Position numbers and translations under genes: made by a program. Below, one piece after another: positions 39,216 to 47,131 of a stretch of 64,000 nucleotides of DNA. Numbering within the stretch: the first letter of the stretch is position 1; each line of letters opens with the position of its first letter. Origin of the DNA: Gemmatimonadota bacterium (GTDB lineage: Bacteria; Latescibacterota; UBA2968; GCA-2709665); contig JAPPJY010000075.1 in assembly GCA_028874335.1 (NCBI GenBank), forward strand, positions 91,214 to 155,213, read 5' to 3'. The notes under the pieces were generated by a model. It was not told where the DNA came from. It searched no databases and worked only from the letters and a program-made list of their open reading frames with translations.

Positions 39216-40177
39216 AGCGAGAAAGCATATGACGTGCTCAGCTCAATCAGATAGTCCGATGTCAGCTGGCTCTCGTTCACGTTTTGGAATACGACAACGG
39301 GAAGGTGAAATTCAACGCTTAGATTGTCCAGTACGTTGACCCCCAATTCGGGCGAAAGATACATCCACTTACCTCCGCGTTCTCTGGTTATCTGTCCGAA
39401 CTGATAACGGTCTCTCGAGGTGATCAGGTTTTTCAGGCTCACTCCGCCGTACAGCCAGCCTTCGCTCTCGTACTCCAGGGAAAGGCTTGCGTGCAGTTCG
39501 TTTCCGTATTTGTAGCCGTAGATGTTCTGTCTTGAGGTGATGCGCGTAAACACGCTTGCAGAAACCGTCAGGCTTTCAAAGCGATGGAGTACATTGAGCG
39601 CGAGTATGGGGTCCACACTTCCCGACCCGATCTGCAGGTTGTCGGCAAAACGCACGCCGTACTGGTCTTTGGCATCTACGGATCCGTTTGCCAGCTTCAA
39701 ACCAATGCCGAAATGCATCCCGGGTAAGCCCGCCGCGAGGGGTACGGCGTAATTCAGCATAACCACGATATCGCCAAGACCGGAAGCATGCCTGACATAC
39801 TTCCCTCCCTCATACTGATTGGGGTTCTGTCCGCGCAACAGTACCTTTTCGTTGGTAACGGATCGGAAGGGTACGGCGAGCGCAACACCGATGTGCCCGG
39901 TAACGCCGAGGGCGGCGAACACGGTGGTAGTGGCATTATCCGTTCGCTCGCGATTGACGTTCGGTATGGCGCGAGAACCGTAGTGGGGGTCGGACAGGAA
40001 TTCGTAATCGTAATGTACGCTGAACTTCAACTGATCCTGTACAGCCAGACTGTTCTTCATCAGGCTTCCGCCCGGAAGCACGGGGCGCCGTCAGCTGACA
40101 CCGCCCTGGGCATGGGCGGCTGGCGCCGCAATTGATCCCGCCAGAAGGAACAGCAAGAGTGCAGTGGACGTTCGCAT
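39212..40177 (-). pseudogene. Secreted beta-barrel-like protein gene interrupted by an in-frame TGA
   Basis: The ATG at 40177 has GAGGAA upstream and begins a clear signal peptide, MRTSTALLLFLLAGSIAAPAAHA, cut before QGGVS. Codon 29 (40093-40091) is TGA. The same frame then continues without a break for a further 292 codons to 39212, with alternating beta strands, VTGHIGVALAVPFRS, LGDIVVMLNYAVPLAAGLPG, and a C-terminal SYAF motif near the stop. An upstream GTG at 40081 (MLPGGSLMKN...) could restart translation but would have no signal peptide. Nonsense mutation, sequencing error or stop-codon readthrough are all possible. The function of the intact protein would be an outer-membrane barrel of unknown substrate. 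Confidence 0.75.
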
Positions 40178-40346
40178 TCGGGGTTTCCTCGATACGTAAG
40201 TTATAAACTCACCGGGGCCGTGCCGGTTTTCCGGGTTGAAATATACCTTACATGCGTCCGGATAGCAAGGCGGATTTACTTTCATGTGTCTACATAGAGC
40301 TCAAATTTACAGCTCTTTACATAACCATGCGTTGCGCCGTTTTTGC

Positions 40347-40375
40347 TTGACACCACCGGGAGATTCGGCTATCTT
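40347..40375 (+). promoter_or_regulatory. Promoter of the tRNA operon
   Basis: Consensus TTGACA (40347-40352), 17-base spacer, TATCTT (40370-40375), 45 bases before the tRNA-Arg gene. Confidence 0.8.
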
Positions 40376-40419
40376 TAGCCACCGATTTCCAGCAGACGGC
40401 TTCGTGCGCGGGGCATGTG

Positions 40420-40493
<74 letters not shown>

Positions 40494-40509
40494 TTTTTCA
40501 TCGGCTTGT

Positions 40510-40587
40510 GGTGGGTGTAGCTCAGATGGTTAGAGCGCCTGGTTGTGGCCCAGGAGGTCGGGGGTTCAAGTCCCCTCACTCACCCCA
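40510..40587 (+). tRNA. tRNA-His (anticodon GTG)
   Basis: Complete cloverleaf with the extra G at position -1 expected for histidine tRNA. The acceptor pairs GTGGGTG with CACTCAC, and the discriminator C at 40584 faces G-1. The anticodon loop TTGTGGC contains GTG. The CCA end is encoded in the gene here (40585-40587), unlike its neighbour. It shares a transcript with tRNA-Arg. Confidence 0.95.
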
Positions 40588-40609
40588 TTTTTCGTTTCGC
40601 TTTAACTCG

Positions 40610-40648
40610 CCTTTGGTTCCCTGCGGATTCGGGAGCCAGAGGTTTTTT
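40610..40648 (+). terminator. Terminator of the tRNA operon
   Basis: Stem CCTTTGGTTCCC / GGGAGCCAGAGG (12 pairs, two of them G-U) followed by six T (40643-40648), 23 bases after the tRNA-His. Confidence 0.88.
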
Positions 40649-40665
40649 AGCGTCCGTAATTTCAA

Positions 40666-42027
40666 ATGATTTCGCTCAACCGTTTTTGCGACGTGCCGTC
40701 ACGGGCTGTAATTATCGGGCTGGATGGCACGCCCTGCAGTCTGATGAACCGGTTTGTCGCCGAAGGCCGGATGCCGAACTTTGCTGCGCTGTTGCAAACC
40801 GGAAGCCTGGCGGGAATGGAGTCGGTCCTGCCAACGGTATCGTCGGTCGCATGGGCGTCAATGGTAACCGGGTGCAATCCGGGCAGGCACAATATCTATG
40901 GTTTCATAGATCGTGTGCCGGGCACCCATGAAATGTACATTCCGACGGCCAGAACGATGCGGGCAAGAACCTGGACCGAGATTTTCAGCCGGATGGGCCA
41001 GCGCGTCTTTTCCATGGGTGTACCCACGACCTACCCGCCAGGGGCGGTCAACGGAATTCTCATTTCCGGATTCCTGGCGCCGGACTTGAACGGGGCGACC
41101 TATCCCGCCGCAGTGGCGAGTGAGCTGTCTGCGATGGGATATCGGATTGACATCGACGCCTGGCTTGCCCGCAGGGACCGGGACCGGTTTCTGGATGATG
41201 TCTTCCAGGCCATGGAACGGCGGTTCGACGCGATGTTTCACTACCTGGACCGGGAGCCGTGGGGGCTGTTTGTCGCCCACGTCCTGGAAACGGACAGGTT
41301 GCACCATTTTCTGTGGGGTCTGGCGGAGGACGGCAGCGAGTCGTATCTGCCCTGGTTCCACAGGTTTTATGCCCGGGTTGATCGGGCCATCGGTGAGGTC
41401 GCTTCCCGGCTTGACGAAAACGCGCTGCTGTTGATCGTATCTGACCATGGGTTCTGCAGGTTGAAGTATGAAGTGCATCTGAATTACTGGTTGCGCCAGG
41501 CCGGTTTCCTGCGTCTCCACGGTCGAACGGCCAGCGGGCTTCGTGATCTGGCGCCCGAAACGCGATGTTATTCGCTGTTGCCCGGGCGCATCTATCTTTC
41601 CCTGAGGGGTCGTGAGCGCGGGGGCCGCGTGGCGCCAGGCGCCGAATACGAGGCGCTTAGACGGGACATCGCGGACAGTTTGATGCAGATCCGGAATCCG
41701 GCAACGGGTGAACCGGTGATCCTCAGGGTCTTCAGACGCGAGGAACTCTATGCCGGCGATGCCTTCGACCTGGCGCCGGACCTGATTGCCATGCCAACGG
41801 AGGGGTACGATCTGAAGGGCGGCTTCGATACGGAGGTATTGATGGATCGCGGTCCCGTGAATGGCACCCATACATTTTCTGACGCGATGTTCTTCATCAA
41901 TCGCAAAGCGGACTTACCGCGGCGGATCCGGCTGATCGACGTGTTTCCAACGCTATTTGACGCCGTTGGTCTGGACGTTCCCGTTGGCGTGGACGGACGG
42001 TCCCTGGTTGCCGGCCGAGCGAATTGA
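40666..42027 (+). CDS. Type I phosphodiesterase / nucleotide pyrophosphatase family protein
   Basis: A 453-residue alkaline-phosphatase-superfamily hydrolase. Metal ligands and nucleophile region are visible: VIIGLDGTP near the N-terminus, the threonine/serine nucleophile region PTVSSVAWASMVTGCNPGRH, SDHGF near residue 260, and GTHTF near residue 400. The family cleaves phosphodiesters or pyrophosphates. The substrate cannot be told from sequence. No signal peptide, so it is probably cytoplasmic. The start codon of a longer ORF of the next gene overlaps its end, but the true start of that gene is downstream. Confidence 0.85.
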   Translation: MISLNRFCDVPSRAVIIGLDGTPCSLMNRFVAEGRMPNFAALLQTGSLAGMESVLPTVSSVAWASMVTGCNPGRHNIYGFIDRVPGTHEMYIPTARTMRARTWTEIFSRMGQRVFSMGVPTTYPPGAVNGILISGFLAPDLNGATYPAAVASELSAMGYRIDIDAWLARRDRDRFLDDVFQAMERRFDAMFHYLDREPWGLFVAHVLETDRLHHFLWGLAEDGSESYLPWFHRFYARVDRAIGEVASRLDENALLLIVSDHGFCRLKYEVHLNYWLRQAGFLRLHGRTASGLRDLAPETRCYSLLPGRIYLSLRGRERGGRVAPGAEYEALRRDIADSLMQIRNPATGEPVILRVFRREELYAGDAFDLAPDLIAMPTEGYDLKGGFDTEVLMDRGPVNGTHTFSDAMFFINRKADLPRRIRLIDVFPTLFDAVGLDVPVGVDGRSLVAGRAN

Positions 42028-42110
42028 GTCATAGCCCGGCGCGCCTGTCGGACGCATTGGCGCGTTGCGGCCGCTCCAGCCCTTTTCCCGATATTCATCA
42101 GGGGGACGAT

Positions 42111-42710
42111 TTGACAAAACTTTTGCTGATTTTGCTCTTAATGGGTGTTGCGGCGGCAGGCGCCCACGCCGACCGGGACCACGTGATGGACACGAGCGAA
42201 GAGAATATGAAGCGAATCGCCGCGTCTCTCGGGGTACGGTGTACTCATTGTCACACGGTGCGGGGACCGGATGGAAAACCTGATTTCAAAGCGCCTTCCT
42301 TGTTCAAACAGACAGCCGTCCACATGAAGGTTCATTTTGTGGACGGCCTGAGAACACCGGATGGAAAGGCGCTGGAGTGCATGTCCTGCCACCGGGGCAA
42401 CGCCCGTTTTCTTCCGCGGGACCTCACCAGCGCCAAACCGTCCAATCTGTCCGAGCGTATGCCCCGGAGGGAGATTTACCGGAAGATGAAGGCGATTGAG
42501 TCGGCGCTTGGGGTAGACTGCGAGTTTTGTCACGTCAGGCGGGAGGACGGACGCCTCGCGCCGGAACAGCCCACCAGACATAAGCAAATGGCGAAGTATA
42601 TGATGGACCACTACGAGGGATCGCTGGTCACATCGGACGGGTCGCCGGTCACCTGCGCAACCTGCCACGCCGGCGCGGCTGATTTCCTGCCGCGTTCCAC
42701 CGGTGAGTAG
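42111..42710 (+). CDS. Periplasmic tetraheme cytochrome c (TTG start)
   Basis: A 199-residue secreted c-type cytochrome. The signal peptide MTKLLLILLLMGVAAAGAHA is cut at AHA-D. Four heme-binding motifs occur: CTHCH (44-48), CMSCH (90-94), CEFCH (137-141) and CATCH (182-186). The protein is an internal duplication: each half has M(K/R)xIxxxLGVxC, then KQ..(V/K)xM, then a heme motif and F/DFLPR. Related cytochromes are similar to the reaction-centre cytochrome subunit family. TTG at 42111 with AGGGGGA upstream is the start that gives a good signal peptide. It would carry electrons in the periplasm. Confidence 0.85.
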   Translation: MTKLLLILLLMGVAAAGAHADRDHVMDTSEENMKRIAASLGVRCTHCHTVRGPDGKPDFKAPSLFKQTAVHMKVHFVDGLRTPDGKALECMSCHRGNARFLPRDLTSAKPSNLSERMPRREIYRKMKAIESALGVDCEFCHVRREDGRLAPEQPTRHKQMAKYMMDHYEGSLVTSDGSPVTCATCHAGAADFLPRSTGE

Positions 42711-42730
42711 ACGATTCATACAGGTACAGT

Positions 42731-42772
42731 AAACAGAAGGGCCGGACGACAATTCGTCCGGCCCTTCTGTTT
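42731..42772. terminator. Bidirectional terminator between the cytochrome and nrdJ
   Basis: A perfect 19-base stem starting AAACAGAAGGGCCGG with a CAAT loop, and A/T runs on both flanks, between convergent genes. Confidence 0.95.
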
Positions 42773-42789
42773 ATTATCACGCGGCCCTG

Positions 42790-45700
42790 CTATGAACAGC
42801 CAACCGAATTCCCGCAATTCAGGCAGCGATAGCACGAACCGTTACGTACGGTAATATGACCGCAGGTATCGCAAAATGGAGCGTCTCCCATCATTTGCGA
42901 GAGTTGACCGTCCAGAACCACCGTTTGGGGATGCGCGTGCGCTTCCGTGTGGGATGGCGAGCCGTTGGATGCGGTTTGCTGTGATCCCGCGCTCGCCGTG
43001 CCGTTGGACGCCGGATTGGCTTTCGGTGCGGGGTCCGCCGGCGGTGAAGCGCCAGGCGATTCGGCATGAGTATCGGGGGTTTCCTGACTTTGTGTTGAGA
43101 GCGAAATCATTTCGTTTTCCAGATCGTGATGATCGTTGATATCGGATGCGATATCCTCCGGTTTAACCTGCAGAAAATCGGTCCGCCCGAGATATTCGTA
43201 GCCCAGGACGCGGAAGATGTAATCGACAACGGAGGTGGCGAATTTGATATTGGGATGATCGACGGTACCCCAGGGATCGAAACGGGTAAAGGTGAAGCGG
43301 TCCACGAACTCTTCCAGAGGTACGCCGTGTTGAAGGCCCTTGGAGACGGCAATGGCGAAACAGTCCAGCATCGCGCGGAAAGGCGCGCCTTCCTTGCTCA
43401 TGTCGATGAAGATCTCCCCAAGGGTGCCGTCCTCGTATTCACCGGTGCGAAGGAAGACCTTCTGATTGGCGACACGCGCTTCCTGCGTGAATCCGCTTCG
43501 TTTTTTCGGGAGCCGGCGTGTTGTCGGCCGGCTCGCCAGCGTGACCGGCGCATGTGCTGACTTAACGTCGCCGACTTCGGCTGATTGCTTGGGCGATTCT
43601 TCGGCTTCGGCGGCGTCGGCATCGGATTTCGTGGCCGTACTCAGGGGCTGAGAGAGCTTAGAGCCGTCCCGATAGATGGCCACGGCCTTTAACCCCAGAT
43701 CCCAGCCCTTGATATAAAGGTCTTCGATTTCCTCTGCTGTGGTTTCATTGGGGACGTTTACGGTTTTGGAAATGGCGCCGCAGATAAACTTCTGTGCGGC
43801 GGACATCATGCCCAGGTGGGCCATGGGTGCGATAAAGCGCCTGCCGTGTTTACCGCACTTGTTCGCACAGTCGAATATGGGCAGATGTTCATCCTTGAGG
43901 TGGGGCGCTCCCTCGACGGTCATACGGCCGCAAACGAATTCGTTGGCTTCGTCGATTTGTGATCCGGTAAAGCCGAGTTCGGCAAGCAGGTTGAAACCAG
44001 GGGCGCCGTATTGTTCGGACGAGAAGCCCAATCGTCCCATCAGACCGTCTCCCAGAATCCAGGGCGTAAAGGCGAATTCCAGCTCGAGGACGCCTGGAAG
44101 CGCACCCTCCGCCTTTGCCAGGTCCACGGGGCCGAAGCCTTTTGCAACTAACGACTCGACGTTGATATGAGGTGCGCCCTTCAGGGACATCCGTCCGCTG
44201 AGGTAGGTGAGGATATCGGAGATTTCATCGGAGGAATAGCCGAGCCTTTCGAGGGCTTTGGGCACGGCGTGGTTGACGATTTTGAAATAGCCGCCGCCGG
44301 CGAGTTTTTTGAACTTGACCAGGGCGAAGTCCGGCTCGATGCCGGTTGTGTCGCAGTCCATCAGCAGACCGATGGTGCCTGTTGGCGCTATCACTGTGGC
44401 TTGCGCATTGCGATAGCCGTATTTTTCTCCCAGTTCGACCGCCAGGTCCCAGTCTTCCTGTGCGGCGCGAAGCAGCTCACGCGGGCATGCGCGGGCATCG
44501 ATATTGTGAGCGGCGTCCCTGTGCATGTTCATGACGTTGAGCATGGGGCCGCGGTTCCTGTCGAAGCCGGGAAACGGACCCCTGTCTGCTGCCATTCGGG
44601 CCGACGTAGCGTACGCCTGCCCACACAGGACTGCGGTGATGGCGGCGCAGATCGCCCTTGCTCCCTCGCTGTCGTAGGGCAGTCCCTGTACCATCAGAAG
44701 AGTACCCAGGTTGGCGTAACCGAGGCCGAGGGGGCGGTAATCGTGGCTGTTCCGAGCGATCTTCCGCGTGGGATAGGATGCGAAATCGACCAGAATTTCC
44801 TGGGCAATGAAAAAGATCTTGCACGCATAACGGAAGCCGTCGATGTCGAAGGTGCCATCGTCGTTGAGGAACTTCATGAGGTTGATGGAGGCCAGGTTGC
44901 ACGCCGTGTCGTCGAGGAACATGAACTCCGAACACGGGTTGGACCCGTAGATACGGTCGGTGCCGGCGCACGTGTGCCAGTGGTTGATGGTGGTGTCGTA
45001 CTGCATACCGGGATCGGCACAGGCCCATGCGGCCTCCGCGATATGCCGCATGAGATCGCGGGCCTTGTGCGTTTCGTGGACTTCGCCGGTTGTGCGCAAT
45101 CGGGTGTGCCACTCGCCGTCATCCTTACAGGCCTGCATGAAAGCGTCGGTGACGCGAACGGAGTTGTTGGAGTTCTGTCCGGAAACGGTCTGGTACGCCT
45201 CGCCGTTAAAGTCCGAACTGTAGCCGGCGGCCATAAGTGCAGCGACCTTCTTCTCTTCCTTTACTTTCCAATTGACGAAGTCGAGTATTTCCGGGTGATC
45301 CATGTCCAGGCAGACCATTTTGGCGGCGCGTCTTGTGGTCCCGCCCGATTTGATGGCGCCGGCGCCCCGGTCGAGGACTTCCAGAAAGGACATCAGGCCG
45401 GATGAGACGCCGCCTCCGGAGAGCTTCTCCATTTTTCCACGAATCCTGGAGAAGTTGGTACCGGTGCCCGATCCGTACTTGAAGAGTCGGACTTCACTCT
45501 TCAGCAATTCGAAAATGTCCATGGTGTCGTCCTGGACGGACTGAATATAGCAGGCGGAACACTGCGGATGTGAATAGGAGTCTTCGGTTTCGGATACGTC
45601 TTCCCTGTCCCAGTGCCAGTTGCCGCCGCTACCCTGAATGCCGTATTCGTGGTACAGCCCGCAGTTGAACCAGACCGGCGAGTTGAAAGCGCCCATTTGG

Positions 45701-46044
45701 TGCACGAGGTGGTAGGCAAGTTCGGCTTCGAAGGTGTCCGCGTCTTCGGGCGAGTCGAAATATCCGCCCTGGTCTTCCCCGGCGCTGCGGATGGTGCGGG
45801 CGACCCGGTGCATCACCTGTCGCACGGAAGTTTCGTGTCCGGTATCGGGTACACCCCGTTTTCTGAAGTATTTGGATACGACGATATCCGTTGCCAGCTG
45901 GGACCATTCGGCCGGGACTTCGGCGTGGTCCATGCGAAAGACTTCAGATCCGTCGGGGTTGGTGATGACGGAAGTTTTCTTTACGTATTCGACCTGATCC
46001 AACGGATTCCGGCCGGGTGTGGTCTGCCTGCGTTCAAGCTTCAT
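42790..46044 (-). CDS. nrdJ: Vitamin B12-dependent ribonucleotide reductase (class II)
   Basis: A 1,084-residue adenosylcobalamin-dependent ribonucleotide reductase, oxygen-independent in mechanism and also usable in air. Active-site segment GSNPCSEFMFLDDTACNLASINLMKF and redox-region NSPVWFNCGL and CSACYIQSV are present, as is the FKYGSGTGTNFSRIRGKMEKLSGGG loop. A TSCPD-type domain follows (EIFIDMSKEGAPFRAMLDCFAIAVSKG), then a C-terminal zinc ribbon CDTCGHITVRNGSCYRCLNCG. The ATG at 46044 has GGAGG 10 bases upstream. The frame is open 81 codons further but that part overlaps a repeat element. No cobalamin riboswitch motif is evident upstream. Confidence 0.94.
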   Translation of the reverse strand: MKLERRQTTPGRNPLDQVEYVKKTSVITNPDGSEVFRMDHAEVPAEWSQLATDIVVSKYFRKRGVPDTGHETSVRQVMHRVARTIRSAGEDQGGYFDSPEDADTFEAELAYHLVHQMGAFNSPVWFNCGLYHEYGIQGSGGNWHWDREDVSETEDSYSHPQCSACYIQSVQDDTMDIFELLKSEVRLFKYGSGTGTNFSRIRGKMEKLSGGGVSSGLMSFLEVLDRGAGAIKSGGTTRRAAKMVCLDMDHPEILDFVNWKVKEEKKVAALMAAGYSSDFNGEAYQTVSGQNSNNSVRVTDAFMQACKDDGEWHTRLRTTGEVHETHKARDLMRHIAEAAWACADPGMQYDTTINHWHTCAGTDRIYGSNPCSEFMFLDDTACNLASINLMKFLNDDGTFDIDGFRYACKIFFIAQEILVDFASYPTRKIARNSHDYRPLGLGYANLGTLLMVQGLPYDSEGARAICAAITAVLCGQAYATSARMAADRGPFPGFDRNRGPMLNVMNMHRDAAHNIDARACPRELLRAAQEDWDLAVELGEKYGYRNAQATVIAPTGTIGLLMDCDTTGIEPDFALVKFKKLAGGGYFKIVNHAVPKALERLGYSSDEISDILTYLSGRMSLKGAPHINVESLVAKGFGPVDLAKAEGALPGVLELEFAFTPWILGDGLMGRLGFSSEQYGAPGFNLLAELGFTGSQIDEANEFVCGRMTVEGAPHLKDEHLPIFDCANKCGKHGRRFIAPMAHLGMMSAAQKFICGAISKTVNVPNETTAEEIEDLYIKGWDLGLKAVAIYRDGSKLSQPLSTATKSDADAAEAEESPKQSAEVGDVKSAHAPVTLASRPTTRRLPKKRSGFTQEARVANQKVFLRTGEYEDGTLGEIFIDMSKEGAPFRAMLDCFAIAVSKGLQHGVPLEEFVDRFTFTRFDPWGTVDHPNIKFATSVVDYIFRVLGYEYLGRTDFLQVKPEDIASDINDHHDLENEMISLSTQSQETPDTHAESPGASPPADPAPKANPASNGTASAGSQQTASNGSPSHTEAHAHPQTVVLDGQLSQMMGDAPFCDTCGHITVRNGSCYRCLNCGNSVGCS

Positions 46045-46183
46045 ATGAGGACTTCCTCCGGAAATCTGGAATCGATTTGAAACGGCACGGCAAAGAGGAT
46101 CAGGCATGTAAACTGCATTCGAGTCGCAAAGGTCCTGCACCGCCTGTTCATGCGGGACCGCAGTCGGTCTATATTGAAGATTT

Positions 46184-46374
46184 GGATGTTGTCCTGGTAT
46201 TCCTGGTAAGTTCTGGAGCACGAGAAAAAAAGTGGCGGTAATGAGGGGCGAGGGGCGCGTAGCGCCGACTGGAGAATCCGCCTTCATCCACCGTTAAGGC
46301 CGGTTTTGACGTACGCCGACCGGCGCACTTGCAGCCGCGCGAAGGCCGCTGGGGTTTTTAAAACAGCTTCCTGA
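46184..46374. repeat. MITE-like element, copy 2
   Basis: A shorter relative of the element at 33714, lying between nrdR and nrdJ. Shared blocks are GAGCACGAG, GGGCGAGGGGCGCG, CGCCGACCGGCGC, and the right end TTTTTAAAACAGCTTCC (complement of the AAGCTGTTTT end). The left end is degenerate and the long internal inverted arm of copy 1 is missing. Confidence 0.7.
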
Positions 46375-46434
46375 GACGCATCTGAAGGGGAAAGGCGCGT
46401 CCGGTGACGACAGCGAGAGGGGAGTGAATCCGGT

Positions 46435-46899
46435 TCAGCCGCCTGCTTGAGGGGAAGCGAGTTGCCGGAGTTCCTTTTCGAAATCGCTCAGGTCTTTGAA
46501 CTGCCTGTAGACTGATGCGAAACGGACATAGGCGACCTGGTCGAGGTCCTTTAGTTCATTAATCACCAGTTCGCCGATATCGTTGGCCTCAACCTCACGT
46601 TCGCCGGTGCCGCTCAGCCTGGCTTCGATACGGTCTGCGATTTCTTCAAGCCGGTCCATCGAAATGGGTCGTTTGTTGCATGCGAGATGCAACTTCGAAA
46701 AGAGCTTGTTCTTGTCGAACGGTTCGCGTCGACCGTCCGACTTGACGACCATCAGCGGCGTGTCTTCTATCGATTCGTAGGTGGTAAACCTCCGACCGCA
46801 ATTCAGACATTCCCGGCGTCTGCGAATGGCCGTTGACTCTTTGCTGGACCTGGAGTCTACGACCTTGTCCTCCACTGTTCCACAGTAGGGACATCTCAT
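46435..46899 (-). CDS. nrdR: Transcriptional regulator NrdR
   Basis: A 154-residue ATP-cone repressor of ribonucleotide reductase genes. A zinc ribbon with Cys3, Cys6, Cys31 and Cys34 (MRCPYCGTVEDKVVDSR...ECLNCGRRF) precedes an ATP-cone (about 49-139). It binds NrdR boxes when dATP is plentiful. Two such boxes lie at its own promoter. nrdJ follows on the same strand after 390 bases, so the two may be co-regulated. Confidence 0.96.
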   Translation of the reverse strand: MRCPYCGTVEDKVVDSRSSKESTAIRRRRECLNCGRRFTTYESIEDTPLMVVKSDGRREPFDKNKLFSKLHLACNKRPISMDRLEEIADRIEARLSGTGEREVEANDIGELVINELKDLDQVAYVRFASVYRQFKDLSDFEKELRQLASPQAGG

Positions 46900-46965
46900 G
46901 TGAGTTCTCCCGAAACCACACGGAGAGCGGGGATAAGGACAGATATAGGGTCCTCGGGATAAAGG

Positions 46966-47018
46966 ACCCTATATTGTGGGGTATTGCTATTATAATACCA
47001 AATATAGAGTTTTGTCAA
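46966..47018 (-). promoter_or_regulatory. nrdR promoter overlapped by a pair of NrdR boxes
   Basis: On the minus strand TTGACA (47018-47013), an 18-base spacer and TATAAT (46994-46989) form a consensus promoter for nrdR. Two partly palindromic 16-base boxes, ACCAAATATAGAGTTT (46997-47012) and ACCCTATATTGTGGGG (46966-46981) on the plus strand, are spaced 31 bases centre to centre, about three helical turns as known for NrdR operators. One box fills the promoter spacer, the other covers the likely start point. Confidence 0.85.
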
Positions 47019-47131
47019 GTGAAAATTTCAAAATTCTTTAAGGTAGTTTGCGGCGTGAAATCGGCATTTCAACAGCGGTGTGTGTTGCGGGATTCATCTG
47101 AAATTCACGAAAGGCCATCCGCCTTTTGTCT

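Noticed and set aside
39037-39228. N-terminal extension of the lipoprotein ORF
   Set aside because: It lies in an inverted-repeat element; the lipoprotein signal sequence starts at 39036.
40060-40093. Selenocysteine insertion element after the TGA of the barrel gene
   Set aside because: The hairpin is short and weak and the residue would not be in a CxxU redox motif; kept only as an item to test, not as a feature.
46045-46287. N-terminal extension of nrdJ (81 extra codons)
   Set aside because: It translates the right part of a MITE-like element and gives no NrdJ similarity; a good ribosome binding site and a start matching the family are at 46044.
46045-46434. Cobalamin riboswitch before nrdJ
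   Set aside because: NrdJ uses B12, so I looked, but no B12-box or typical fold was visible; the region is largely a repeat.
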